From Chrysogorgia sp. JL179-B06 (lineage: Eukaryota > Cnidaria > Anthozoa > Scleralcyonacea > Chrysogorgiidae): 64,000 nt of DNA. The notes below the pieces were generated by a model. It ran no database searches and had not been told where the DNA came from. It saw only the letters and a list, made by a program, of their open reading frames with translations. The number at the start of each line of letters is the position of its first letter. Position 1 is the stretch's first letter. The DNA lies in the NCBI GenBank assembly GCA_035772405.1, contig JAYKKM010000341.1, positions 1,282,001-1,346,000 of the forward strand. Direction: 5' to 3'. Position numbers and translations under genes: made by a program. This document shows positions 1 to 10,760 of this stretch, piece by piece.

Positions 1-479
1 AAACATGTTTGAAAACATTAAATCAAATGCTCAAAAGTGCTGTCAGATCGCGGGAAATGCCATTTCAGAGACCCAAATTCAAAAATTTTCCGGGGGGGAA
101 TCCCCCCATACCCCCCTACATATGTGTACCCCGCCATTTTGACTAACGTATAAAAATTCCTAGATCCGCCCCTGAACAAGTGTTACTTAATTCCCTTAAC
201 TTCCCATTCCAATTATAGTTATCATATACCACTGTAGGCATGCAAGGCTTGTCAAAATGCCTCGATCATTCTGCAACTACCTAGAGAATGTGGTGAAGGT
301 CTACGATTTCCATGTTTGAGCATCTTATAGTCACAAAGTCACCATGCACCCTTGAAAAAATCCTGTATCCGCCCCAGAGTATTATACCGATGGTGCCAAA
401 CTAAGCACCATGCTTAAATACATTCTTGTCTGTAATAGGTTAATCTCTTTGACCCCAGTCTGGCCAAAACCACCCCCTT
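1..479. other. Repeat-derived stretch without a gene
   Basis: It contains CCGGGGGGGAATCCCCCCAT followed by ACCCCCCTACA, a GC-rich repeat tail common in decayed transposons of such genomes. No exon was seen. The stretch 800-1545 after the inverted repeat is similar anonymous DNA. Confidence 0.5.
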
Positions 480-800
480 TGTTATGGTCGTGGCTAGATG
501 GTACACTCGCAGTTGAGGTGACCGTGAGGTACTAGGTCTGAGTCGTCTTCTGGACGATCCTTTTATTATTATTAAGGTGTGTTAGAAACCCATTAGGCAG
601 GGGGGGAGGGTTAGGATCTAAGTTGTTTTGGGGTTAGCAGTTCCATGATGTATTTCATCATACAGGCATGTCCGATCGTAACACACTCTCATTTCGTCCA
701 ACCTCTCGCGGATACTAAAAAATATCGTCCAGAAGAAGACTCAGACCTTAGTACCTCACGGTCACCTCAACTGCGAGTGTACCATCTAGCCACGACCCTT
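480..800. repeat. Inverted repeat of 73 bp arms
   Basis: The left arm (about 486-558, GTCGTGGCTAGATGGTACAC) is mirrored at about 724-797 (GTGTACCATCTAGCCACGAC) with very few differences. A diverged direct repeat CAGTCTGGCCAAAACCAC / CAGACTTGGCAAAACCAG flanks it (456 and 932). Confidence 0.82.
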
Positions 801-1544
801 TGTTATTTTACTCTGTCTATAGCGCTAGACAATTTGACTCGTCAAGGGAGATTCTCTGGGAGGCAAAGGGTTAACTCAGGGCATACTGTATCTAATCTAA
901 CCATCTCTCTTCATTACTTTGATCTTCTCTCAGACTTGGCAAAACCAGCCCCTTTGCAGTGGTGTTGCCAGACCTGGAGAAGTGGGGGGGGTGGGGGAAT
1001 GATGATGTCATCGCAGACATAATTGTTACAACTTGGCGAAATGCCTTGAAAACCAGACAGAATTAATAGCTTAATTGGTTTCCAGCAGAAGTACTCCACA
1101 TAATTTAAATAAATAAGGCAAAGGGTTAAGGAATTAAGATAGATCTTGAAATAAAAGGCCAAATAAAAGCATTTTCTAATGTTTAATCTTTAAGATTCCT
1201 GTTATGATCAAGAACATGCAGCCAAAGTGACATCTGGTATCTTCTTTGCTGATGCATTACTTTGCCTAACCCTTGCATGTATCTCACACTTTAAGTACTC
1301 AAGGTATGGGACACTAACATTTTAACCCTATTAAGTACACATTATCCTTATTGGTCTCCAAACATTTCTTGTTTTATTATACATGCCAGTTTATGTTTGG
1401 CAATTGTTTCCTTTATTCTTGTTACTTCTAAGTTTTGTTAACCATTGATTTATTGGGTTCCTGAAATGACCATGGAGGCTGTTTCCAATGCTCACCTATT
1501 GTGGTGATAAATATAAATGTGTCCAGAATCCATATAATGATGGC

Positions 1545-1975
1545 AGTACACAGTAGAAAGGTGGATGATGTTATGAAAGGGGGTGAAGTTAATTATGAGA
1601 TGAGGTGTAAAAGCAGGTGCACTGTACTATATATGAAAGTGTGGAGAGATGAATAAAAATTGTGTGATAAAAGGGTGTGAAAGGACTGGTGGGAATGTGG
1701 AAGGAGCTATTGATGTGAAAGGAGAGGTGGACGTGTGAAAGGAGAGGTAGGCATTAATGGCAGGAATCATTGATGTGAAAGGAGGTAAAGATACGAAAAG
1801 AGGTGGAGGTGTAAAAGGTGGTGATGATGAAGAGTACGTGATGCAAAACGAGGTGGAGACATGAGAGGATGTAGGGGTGGTGTGAAAGTAGGTGGGAAAA
1901 GAAAGGAGGTAGGATGTTTGAAAGATGGCAGCTCAAAGAAAGCGGGGAATGGCTTGAAAGGAGTGAAGTGGATCG
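1545..1975. repeat. Purine-rich degenerate tandem repeat
   Basis: Many imperfect copies of GTGTGAAAGGAG or GTGAAAGGAGGT on the plus strand. The minus-strand ORFs over it are low-complexity Ser/His/Leu-rich and not genes. Confidence 0.7.
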
Positions 1976-2649
1976 AGAATACTTCATATTTATAACTAGT
2001 GGTACCCTGAAGTTTTTGATTCCCTTCAAGTGTTACTGTGTTCAACTACTCTGTTAGCACAAAAGCAACATCGAACACAAGATGGATTTGGTTTTTCATT
2101 CTCACTACTCTAAGGTACAGTGAAGAAATATGCAAAGTAAACTGAGGATTTCTGAGAAAATGCTTTAGAAACTCTCTAAACAACTACAATCAAAACCTCT
2201 TAATGGACAGTACCCCTGTTAAGAAGATACCCCTTGTAAAGCATATACACCTTTATCTGTGGTCCAGACCATTTCTTTAATGAAACACTTCAGGTACAGT
2301 ATATACCTAAGCAGACACCTCTCTTAATGTTATCTGACATTTTGAGGGCCTTGAAGCAAACATTTAATATCGATTGATTCTTTAAATTTTCTTAAAGACT
2401 ATACCATGCACGGCATGGCTCACCAGCCATGGCATGGCTCACCAGCCAAGATTTCCCGTTAGGCCCCAAGAACTTATGGGCATTTAAAATCATTCTTTTA
2501 ATAGAAATGTTCTGAAAAAGTTAAACTTTCCATTATATTTTTAGCAATATTATTTTTAACCGCCACTCGCGGAAGCCTCAAAATTACAAATATCTTGATA
2601 TCAAATGACCTCAAAATTGCAATTTTTTCCAGTAAGACCCTCTGATCTA

Positions 2650-3960
2650 TAACTCTTTCCTGACGGGCTGAAAACATCCAAAATTGAACCACCTCTTTGT
2701 TCTGTTGATATCTCTTGAAATAACCATATAACTGTTGCGAAAGCTATACATTTTCTGAAAGCCCAATAAATAGGCTTTTACTTGTGCTTTTAAATTTCCT
2801 GAACAAGAAACATTATGTTAATATAAATTAGCATAAATGTGGTTGAAAAACTTTCATTTTTGTATCCGCTGCGCAAGCGTAGATATTGCTATGATAAGAT
2901 ATTGCTATGATTTTTTTGAGAAAGAAAGGAAGGAAGGAAGGAAGGAAGGAAGGAAGGAAGGAAGGAAGGAAGGAAGGAATAGAATACCTTCGGAGGCAAT
3001 GAAAATGCAGAAAAACGTACGATTACTTTCCGAAGGCGAAAACGTACGAGCGATAGCCGATTGTTGTTTCAAACGACGCCATCTTGATTTGAAACAAAGC
3101 GAGAGATGAAACCGCTTCAAGAAAGCTGAACAAAGCACGCTAGGTTTGAACACACAGATGGTTGTATAAGCAACGCTGTATGGGACTATAGAGCGATAGA
3201 ATTATGTATATTGTATAACCAGGCGAAAATCGTAAATGATGTAGATAGTGTACGTTAAGTACATGTCGCAAATTCCAACACGTGCTTATCAGCTTAATGG
3301 AAGGTTTGAACACGCAGATTGCTGGATAAGCAACGCTGCACGGGACTATAGAGCGATAGAATTATGTATAAACAGGCGAAAATCGTAAATGATGTGGAAA
3401 TATTCCGACATTTTCCTCAGTGCGCAAGACAAAATACCACTCATTAACTATAGCGTCTGTTATCCGCATCAGTTGTAACTTGTAACAAATATGTTTGCTA
3501 TTAGCTTGCTGCAAATATGTGTGACTGACGTAAGTTGTTGCAAATGCTAGTGTCACAAGTTGCCGCAAATATGTATGGCATAACTTACCGCAAATGGGAG
3601 TGTCATAAGTTGCTGCAAATATGTATCACCATTGGCATACGTTGTTGCAGATGTTTAAACAATTAAATTGTCTCTCTTATTGCCATACATTACGCATTGT
3701 ACGCCCACGCGTGCCTATTTTTCTAGAAAAGGCCATGCGTAGCATCTTGAGAATTCAATATGGCACCAATCGCAGAGTTGTTTATGACATCAAATCGAAT
3801 TTGGCGTGTGAGTTGATCTCATGTCCCTGGCGCTTGTCGGCGAATTTCAATTTTTAATCTTGCGTTACCGTGTGCCGTGTTTTTCGATTGACGACTTCAT
3901 GGGTCTCCTACGAACCATTTTGACTGGCCAGACAGTACAGGAAAGAGTTAATATACAATA
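2650..3960 (+). mobile_element. piggyBac-type MITE split by an insertion
   Basis: The left part (2650-2880) starts CTCTTTCCTGACGGGCTGAA and the right part (3695-3955) ends in CAGGAAAGAGTTAA. Both match the MITE at 39589-39991. The intervening 800 bp holds a (GGAA)n tract at 2924-2977 and a roughly 140 bp sequence present twice (3145-3245 and 3300-3400, GGTTTGAACAC...GCGATAGAATTATGTATA). Confidence 0.75.
2924..2978. repeat. (GGAA)n microsatellite
   Basis: About 13 uninterrupted copies of AAGG inside the split piggyBac-type MITE. Confidence 0.97.
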
Positions 3961-4048
3961 GCTGATATTTGTTCGCATTGAATGATCAATTTCATATTTT
4001 CGCCTGATTTTTTCATCACATCGCTCTAAGTCGGCTAAAGAACACACA

Positions 4049-4226
4049 TTAAACCATACCTCGACTAAATCTGTTTGTCGGAGTTTTACCAATATTTATA
4101 CCTTTAACTTACCTTGTTTGGTTGGTTGGGTAACAGGTGGTCCGATTGGCTCCTGTTTGATTGGTTCCGTGATGCTTGGAATAGGATCAGATTGATTGGT
4201 CCTACTGATCCTGATCCGCTTACCAA
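4049..4226 (-). repeat. Split direct repeat B2
   Basis: This 178 bp sequence starts TTAAACCATACCTCGACTAA and recurs at 4498-4675 with no difference seen. On the minus strand it is the terminal B2 repeat. Its outer edge at 4049 marks the element boundary against flanking sequence shared with 39 kb. Confidence 0.85.
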
Positions 4227-4308
4227 TCGGACCTTACCTGTACCCTTCAAACATCAGTTGTGGAACTGATGGAGTAATTAAATCTTGTTAAAGAGGTGGG
4301 ATGGTGGG

Positions 4309-4498
4309 TGCGTATTTCTTCCGCGTTGATTACTGTGCACTGCGTCGTTTGCGTTTATTGCGTGACAATAACTTCGACTGCTATCGGATTACGGTTGCGT
4401 TGCATTCGAATGTCAATCTTGTGCGTCATCGATATCCTGGGGCGTATGCATCGTAGCACGTCTCCTTTGGTTTAACCTTGGTTATAACTAACCTCATT
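4309..4498 (-). repeat. Split direct repeat A2
   Basis: This 190 bp sequence is identical by eye to 9452-9641 (A1). It abuts B1 (starting 4498) directly and is separated from B2 by 82 bp. Confidence 0.87.
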
Positions 4499-4675
4499 TA
4501 AACCATACCTCGACTAAATCTGTTTGTCGGAGTTTTACCAATATTTATACCTTTAACTTACCTTGTTTGGTTGGTTGGGTAACAGGTGGTCCGATTGGCT
4601 CCTGTTTGATTGGTTCCGTGATGCTTGGAATAGGATCAGATTGATTGGTCCTACTGATCCTGATCCGCTTACCAA
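4498..4675 (-). repeat. Split direct repeat B1
   Basis: The internal copy of the 178 bp repeat at 4049-4226, directly next to A2. Element-internal sequence follows from 4676 with no match to the outer copy. Confidence 0.85.
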
Positions 4676-4783
4676 ACTGAGAGATCACTGGTTTGAGATC
4701 TCAGCTTCCAAGTATCTCTAAATAATTCCGTAATTCTCTGGACGACTTATTGGCGATGTTACCCAACCGGATTCGCTACTTGC

Positions 4784-5996
4784 GTATATGCGTGTTCAAC
4801 CATGAGAATTGCGACGTGAGCTCATTTACATGATGGTCACGTAATTTGCGTATTCAACCATGAGCGTTGCGACCTGAGCTCGTTTCCACGAAGGTCGCGT
4901 AATTTGCGTGTTCAACCATGAGCGCAACGACTTGAGCTCGTTCAACGATGGTCGCATAATTTGCGTGTTCAACCATGAGCGTTGCGACCTAAGCTCGTTC
5001 AACGATGGTCTTTTCGTGTTCAACCATGAGCGTTGCGACCTGAGCTCGTTCAACGATGGTCACGTAATTTGCGTATTCAACCATGATCGTTGCGACCTGA
5101 GCTCGTTCAACGATGATCTTTGCGTGTTTAATCATGAGCGTTGCGACCTGAGCTCGTTCAACGATGATCTTTGCGTGTTCGATCATGAGCGTTGCGACCT
5201 GAGCTCGTTCAACGATGATCTTTGCGTGTTCAATCATGAGCGTTGCGACCTAAGCTCGTTCAACGATGATCTTTCCGTGTTCGATCATGAGCGTTGCGAC
5301 CTGAGCTCGTTCAACGATGATCTTGCGTGTTCGATCATGAGCGTTGCGACCTGAGCTCGTTCAACGATGATCTTGCGTGTTCGATCATGAGCGTTGCGAC
5401 CTGAGCTCGTTCAACGATGATCTTTTCGTGTTCAACCATGAGCGTTGCGACCTGAGCTCGTTCAACGATGATCTTTGCGTGTTCAATCATGAGCGTTGCG
5501 ACCTAAGCTCGTACAACGATGATCTTTCCGTGTTCGATCATGAGCGTTGCGACCTGAGCTCGTTCAACGATGATCTTGCGTGTTCGATCATGAGCGTTGC
5601 GACCTGAGCTCGTTCAACGATGATCTTTGCGTGTTCAATCATGAGCGTTGCGACCTGAGCTCGTTCAACGATGATCTTTGCGTGTTCAATCATGAGCGTT
5701 GCGACCTGAGCTCGTTCAACGATGATCTTTTCGTGTTCGATCATGAGCGTTGCGACCTGAGCTCGTTCAAACGATGATCTTTGCGTGTTCCATCATGCTC
5801 GTTGCGACCTGAGCTCGTTCAACGATGATCTTTGCGTGTTCGATCATGAGCGTTGCGACCTGAGCTCGTTCAACGATGATCTTTGCGTGTTCAATCATGA
5901 TCGTTGCGACCTGAGCTCGTTCAACGATGATCTTTCGTGTTCGATCATGAGCGTTGCGACCTGAGCTCGTTCAACGATGATCTTTGCGTGTTCATA
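4784..5996. repeat. Tandem array A, 51 bp unit
   Basis: About 23 copies of a 51 bp unit containing GCGTGTTCGATCATGAGCGT and TGCGACCTGAGCTCGTTCAA. The unit is a multiple of three, so both strands are open over long stretches (plus: FNDDLCVFNHERCDLSS). Copies differ by single bases and one-base gaps, least in the middle. It lies inside the YR retrotransposon. Confidence 0.95.
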
Positions 5997-6640
5997 TCGG
6001 ATCCATTGTCGATTGCGTAATTGGGTTCATCGGACCCGTTATCGATTGCGTAATTGGGTTCATCGGACCCGTTATCGATTGCGTAATTGGGTCATCGGAC
6101 CCCGTATCCATTGCGTAATTGGGTTCATCGGACCCATTGTCGATTGCGTAATCGGGTTCATCGGACCCGTTATCGATTGCGTAATTGGGTCATCGGACCC
6201 CGTATCCATTGCGTAATTGGGTTCATCGGACCCATTGTCGATTGCGTAATTGGGTTCATCGGACCCGTTATCGATTGCGTAATTGGGTCATCGGACCCGT
6301 TATCGATTGCGTAATTGGGTTCATCGGACCCCGTATCCATTGCGTAATTGGGTTCCTCGGACCCATTGTCGATTGCGTAATTGGGTTCATCGGACCCGTT
6401 ATCGATTGCGTAATTGGGTCATCGGACCCTTTATCGATTGCGTAATTGGGTTCATCGGACCCGGTATCCATTGCGTAATTGGGTCATCGGACCCGTTATC
6501 GATTGCGTAATTGGGTCATCGGACCCCGTATCGATTGCGTAATTGGGTCATTGGATCCGGTATCGATTGCGTAATTGGGTCATCGGGCCCGTTATGGATT
6601 GCGTAATTTGATTCATCGGGCCTCTGATCGATTGCGTGAG
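5995..6640. repeat. Tandem array B, 33/32 bp unit
   Basis: About 20 copies of a unit containing GATTGCGTAATTGGGTTCAT then CGGACCCGTTATC. Two length classes (33 bp, and 32 bp lacking one T) and a CCGTATCCATT variant recur in a regular order, so blocks of several units were copied together. Confidence 0.95.
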
Positions 6641-6737
6641 TGGGAATGTCCAACATGCGTGCTGGTGTGCGAATGTATAGTCGGTATGCGTTGCTTTCCC
6701 AACGTCCTAATAACTTGATTATGTGGTCTGGTGGTTG

Positions 6738-6860
6738 TGTCCCGAGTAAGTTCCCTGAAGTCCTGCCTGCATTAAAAGGTTCTGTAGCCTTTTTGAGAGA
6801 TTCGCTCTAGTTAGAGGTTTGCCATCCCGGTGAATAAACAATGGGCCTGAGCTCGTTTTA
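6738..6860 (-). pseudogene. Tyrosine recombinase fragment of the YR retrotransposon
   Basis: The minus strand encodes SSGPLFIHRDGKPLTRANLS then KRLQNLLMQAGL and GTYSGH. This matches the region before the HxxR box of DIRS/Ngaro recombinases, where the usual text is YSGHSFR. The reading is cut right after the first His, so the catalytic Arg and Tyr are lost. Upstream the frame continues without a stop into the neighbouring tandem array, so the array is fused in frame to the recombinase piece. Confidence 0.75.
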
Positions 6861-7440
6861 CACACGATAGTCGCGTAATTTGCGTGTTCAACCAAACCAT
6901 GAGCGTTGCGACGTGAGCTCGTTTTACACGCGATGGTCGCATAATTTGCGCGTTCAGCCAAGAACGTTGCGATGTAGGCTCGTTTTACGCACAATGCTCG
7001 CGTAATTTGCGTGTTCAACGATGAGCGTTGCGACATGGGCTCGTTTTACACACTATGCTCGCGTAATTTGCGCGTTAAACCATGAGCGTTGCGACGTGGG
7101 CTCGTTTTACACACTATGCTCGCGTAATTTGCGTGTTCAATTAAACATAAACGTTGCGACGTGGGCTCGTTTTACACACTATGCTCGCGTAATTTGCGCG
7201 TTAAACCATGAGCGTTGCGACGTGGGCTCGTTTTACACATGATGGTCGCGTAATTTGCGTGTTCGACCATGAGGGTTTTTGACGTGGGCTACTGGGCTCG
7301 TTTTGCGTGTTCAACCATGAGCCTTGCGACGTGGGCCGCTGTACACGCGACAGTCGCGTAATGTGTGTTCAACCATGAGGTTTTGACGTGGGCTCGTTTT
7401 GCGTGTTCAACCACGAGCGTTGCGACGTAGGTTGGGTTCT
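6845..7440. repeat. Tandem array C, about 61 bp unit
   Basis: About nine copies of a unit containing GCGTAATTTGCGCGTTAAAC, CATGAGCGTTGCGAC and GGGCTCGTTTTACACA. It shares the core CATGAGCGTTGCGAC with array A but is longer. It is joined in frame, on the minus strand, to the recombinase fragment. Confidence 0.92.
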
Positions 7441-8150
7441 TTGCACACATTGATTGCGTAATTGGGTTCTTCGAACCCATCATTGATTGCGTAATTGGGT
7501 TCTTTGCAGCCATACTTGATTGCGTAATTGGGTTCTTTGCACCCATCAAGGATTGCGACATTGGGTTCTTTGCACCCATCATTGATTGCGTAATTGGGTT
7601 CTTTGCCCCATCATTGATTGCGTAATTGGGTTCTTTGCACACATGATTGATTGCGTAATTGTGTTATTTGCACCCATGATTGATTGCGTAATTGGGTTCT
7701 TTGAACCCATGATTGATTGCGTAATTGGGTTCTTTTCAGCCATGATTGATTGCGTGATTGGGTTCTTTTCGCCCATCATTGATTGCTTAATTGGGTTCTT
7801 TGCACCCATTATTGATTGCGTATTGGATTCTTTTCACCCATCATTGATTGCGTAATTGCGTTCTTTTCACCAATCATCGATTGCGTAATTGCGTTCTTTT
7901 CACCCGTTATTGATTGCGTGATTGGGTTCTTTGCACCCATTATTGATTGCTTAATTGGGTTTTTTTTTTGTTTTTTTGCACCCATCATTGATTGCGCGCT
8001 TGGGTTGTTTAGTAATCTTTACACCCATTGTCGATCACGTAATTGCGCTCTTTGTACTCATTATCGAACGCATGATTGCGCTCTTTGCACCTCTGACCTC
8101 CTCGGTTGCATAACTGGATTATCTGCGCCCTTATCAATGGCGTAGCTGGG
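7436..8150. repeat. Tandem array D, 33 bp unit
   Basis: About 20 copies of GATTGCGTAATTGGGTTCTT then TGCACCCATCATT, degenerating toward the reverse transcriptase fragment after about 8000. It shares GATTGCGTAATTGGGTTC with array B. Confidence 0.93.
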
Positions 8151-8152
8151 AT

Positions 8153-8510
8153 CTACATACCCGTCATCCTTTGCATGATTAGGATTATCCATTGCAACAT
8201 GTCCGCAACACCATCAATGAATGGTGCAGAGCGATGGCCAAACGAGAGGACTACGTCTACATAGAATTTCCCGCGCCATTTCATGCCAAGTAGATACCGA
8301 TCGCGTGGGTGTACTGGACTGATGCGATAGGCGCTCTTAATATCTAGTTTGCTATGAGTGCGTCTTTTCGAGCCTCCATAATTAGTTTTATCGCGTCGTC
8401 GACCTTGCAGTACTGCGTGTGACACGCTTGGATCAATCGCATAACGTCAAAACGGCTAATGTGAAGCTCTTCAATTGGTGGGGTCTAGAAGAGGCCTTCT
8501 ACTCGACCTA
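8153..8510 (-). pseudogene. Reverse transcriptase fragment of the YR retrotransposon
   Basis: The minus strand shows LDIKSAYRISPVHPRDRYLL, then GMKWRGKFYVD and FGHRSAP, the palm motifs of Ty3/DIRS-type reverse transcriptases (normally FGLRSAP). Upstream, in other frames, are LGRVEGLF, TPPIEELHISRF and KVDDAIKLIMEA, which belong to the same protein. The active-site Y-x-DD block is missing because the frame runs into tandem array at about 8150. Frameshifts and deletions make it non-functional. Confidence 0.75.
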
Positions 8511-8884
8511 GGCGTATTTCTTTAGAAAGATAATCATCTATAATTTTCGGGTGAGTCAAAGCATAATGCAGTTGACGTTCGCTGACTTTAAATTTCATTC
8601 ACGGTTAAAAAAAAATAAGGAAAAACAACTTCGTCGGCCATCCATAGTAAACAGGACTTTCTTACGATCAGGGTGTAGTGCGAGTTCCATTGCATATTGT
8701 TCAACACTAATGGGAGATTCATGTGGAGTAACAGGAACAAAGTTACTTTTCTATCGCTTAGATGTGCTGCGGCTTCTTCGACGTGATGATCTAGGCCGGT
8801 GACTTTCTGGTCGATGGTGCCCTCGAGGGCAGGCAATATAATAATAATCCGGGGGCAGGGTATTTTGCCCTGCTTCGTGAGCAG

Positions 8885-9445
8885 CTATATCATGGCTATA
8901 TGTTCGTAGATCATTTGCGAAGTATAATTCGTCCTCGCGCTATTAACCCCGGAATTAACCCCCATGGTTGGGTTTTGGCCACTTTCGCCCATTATGCAAT
9001 GTTCGAGTGTAGGGCCACTTGGTAGCGTTATGCCAGCGTTACCTTCGGTCACATGAACGAACCCAGGGGCGTATAAATGTGGTAGGGACGTACCTTGTCT
9101 CTGCTCGACCATTATTCCTTCGTCAGATGGCGTGTTTCGAGTTGAACGCTCGCGAGGCCCGCTCGACGGCACAACATTGAACGTACCTGCGTTTTCGAGC
9201 GCCCGTACACGAGATGTAGCGGCACTTGATTGTTGTTTGGCGCTGGCCAACGGACCTTCTTGTGAGAGCGATTGCGCGACAACTTTGTGTAAGGCGGAGA
9301 TAAATTCCGGGTGGTTCCACGGCATCTGTTCGCTAGATCTCGTCTCCCTCGCCATTCCTGAGCCAGAGGCTTCGCTTGGGGTTACCTCTTCATGTACCAT
9401 GTTTGTCTCCGACATTATTTTCTTTCTTTCTTTTCGTTTTCCCAC
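8885..9445 (-). CDS. Gag-like ORF of the YR retrotransposon
   Basis: A 186-codon ORF begins MGKRKERKKIMSETNMVHEE seven bases inside repeat A1, in the position of the first ORF of such elements. It is polar, with a basic start, an acidic then Ser/Gln-rich middle and no zinc knuckle seen. Its function is inferred from position only; it may be truncated, because the following frame does not continue into the reverse transcriptase. Confidence 0.6.
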   Translation of the reverse strand: MGKRKERKKIMSETNMVHEEVTPSEASGSGMARETRSSEQMPWNHPEFISALHKVVAQSLSQEGPLASAKQQSSAATSRVRALENAGTFNVVPSSGPRERSTRNTPSDEGIMVEQRQGTSLPHLYAPGFVHVTEGNAGITLPSGPTLEHCIMGESGQNPTMGVNSGVNSARTNYTSQMIYEHIAMI

Positions 9446-9451
9446 GATAAC

Positions 9452-9641
9452 TGCGTATTTCTTCCGCGTTGATTACTGTGCACTGCGTCGTTTGCGTTTA
9501 TTGCGTGACAATAACTTCGACTGCTATCGGATTACGGTTGCGTTGCATTCGAATGTCAATCTTGTGCGTCATCGATATCCTGGGGCGTATGCATCGTAGC
9601 ACGTCTCCTTTGGTTTAACCTTGGTTATAACTAACCTCATT
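9452..9641 (-). repeat. Split direct repeat A1
   Basis: The copy of the 190 bp repeat at the 5' end of the element, next to the gag-like ORF. Beyond 9641 the sequence matches the right half of the empty site near 39.26 kb. Confidence 0.87.
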
Positions 9642-10019
9642 AAAAATTTAAGCCAATTTGGTGAACTATTTCCTACATTGCTAAACACGGTGATTTTTGT
9701 TCACTGCAGGCTGCCACAAATCATGACCCACACTGCACTGATCATTTTTACTTTGTTAAACTGTACAAACATCTTGGAGTGTGTAAATAACTAACGGTCA
9801 TAACCAGTGACCAATATTTTGAATTTAAGGCTACTATTTTTCAGAAATTCATGAAGCCAGCAGCAGAAGGACACACACAATGTTTTAGCAAATTTTAAAC
9901 AAAATGATAATTGGTGTTGTTAACGCGAAGAGTACATCTTTTCTGTTTTTTATACCTAACTATTTTACATAATTATTATTTATAAGATTTAATATCAAAT
10001 TGGATTTTGCAACCTAAAG
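9642..10019. other. Right half of the element's target repeat
   Basis: The first 110 bp match 39262-39370 (AAGCCAATTTGGTGAA, TAAACACGGTG). The rest is AT-rich anonymous DNA. 3956-4048 is the matching left half. Confidence 0.75.
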
Positions 10020-10760
10020 CGGTTGAAATACATCCTGCATATTTATATATATTATAGTAGAAATATTAAAAATTCTCAAATCTATAAAATATAGATATAA
10101 AAACCTAGGTACTGAGAGTATTAAATCGTTCAACAGACAACGGAATAAATGAGTTTTTAAAACGATTTGTAGTGCATTTGATTGGTGCAAGTTTCTTTGG
10201 AGCACGTAGGTCATATTTAGGGTTTGCAGCAATCCACCAGACCTGTTAGCGGACTAGACTCTGGGACAACTTTATTTTTGAAGAATGCCGAGCACAGTTG
10301 TTCACGTCTTGAATGCAAAGCTGGGATGTTACAGACCACTAGTGCGTCGAAGTAAGATAATGATGGATGGATAATTTTTAAGACTCTGCGCTGGATCCTT
10401 TCAATATCTTTTGATAGATATTCTGGGATGTTGAAATGCCAAATTTGGTTACAGTATTCCAATATTGGTCTTATACACGTTGTATACACTGAAATTAACG
10501 TTTTCGTATCAGCCTTCGCTCTTTTTAAAAGACGTAACATATAGAGACGTCTCGAAGATTTTTTTACGATATATGCGACGTGTTCACTGTTGCATTAGGC
10601 CCAATAGTTTTGCAGACTTTACGTGTTCAACAAGGTAGTCGTTTACGGTCAGTTGTTGAAAGATAGGTTCCTTTTTCCAAAAACAGATTAGAATTTCCTT
10701 ACACTTCTGGGCATAAAGTGACGCATTGTATGCAACGAACAGCGACAGCGACATTTTGGA
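10020..10760 (-). pseudogene. LINE 3' remnant (RT C-terminal region)
   Basis: The minus strand at 10540-10217 reads KADTKTLISVYTTCIRPILE, YCNQIWHFNIPEYLSK and DIERIQRRVLKIIHP, then FDALVVCNIPALHSRREQLC. The frame shifts near 10217 and continues as YDLRAPKKLAPIKCTTNRFK with a stop soon after. This is the conserved tail of a Jockey/CR1-like LINE protein. Sequence to about 10760 is likely more of the same element, too decayed to read. Confidence 0.72.

Larger units (their letters stand above)
4049..9641 (-). mobile_element. PAT/Ngaro-like tyrosine-recombinase retrotransposon filled with tandem arrays
   Basis: In minus-strand order this element has repeat A1 (9641-9452), a gag-like ORF, a reverse transcriptase fragment, tandem array, a tyrosine recombinase fragment, tandem array, then B1, A2 and B2. 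The A1-interior-B1-A2-B2 arrangement of split direct repeats is the signature of the PAT and Ngaro groups of YR retrotransposons. A1 and A2 (190 bp) and B1 and B2 (178 bp) read as identical, so replication was recent. The flanks match a related sequence at 39166-39350 that lacks the insertion, which fixes both ends. The reverse transcriptase and recombinase are broken, so this copy would depend on enzymes from elsewhere. Confidence 0.85.

Noticed and set aside
640..1022. 125-codon plus ORF near the left edge
   Set aside because: It spans an inverted repeat arm and a poly-G stretch, with no recognisable domain.
4908..5777. Long plus-strand ORFs of FNHERCDLSS-type repeats as a protein gene
   Set aside because: They lie over a 51 bp tandem array where both strands are open because the unit is a multiple of three. 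Frames break at one-base gaps, and there is no start context or splice signal.
5995..8150. CRISPR-like array of short regular repeats
   Set aside because: The units are directly adjacent with no unique spacers, sit inside a eukaryotic retrotransposon and lack cas genes. They are ordinary tandem repeats.
9123..9599. ORFs on both strands over the gag-like region
   Set aside because: They are shadows of the 186-codon minus ORF and of repeat A1.
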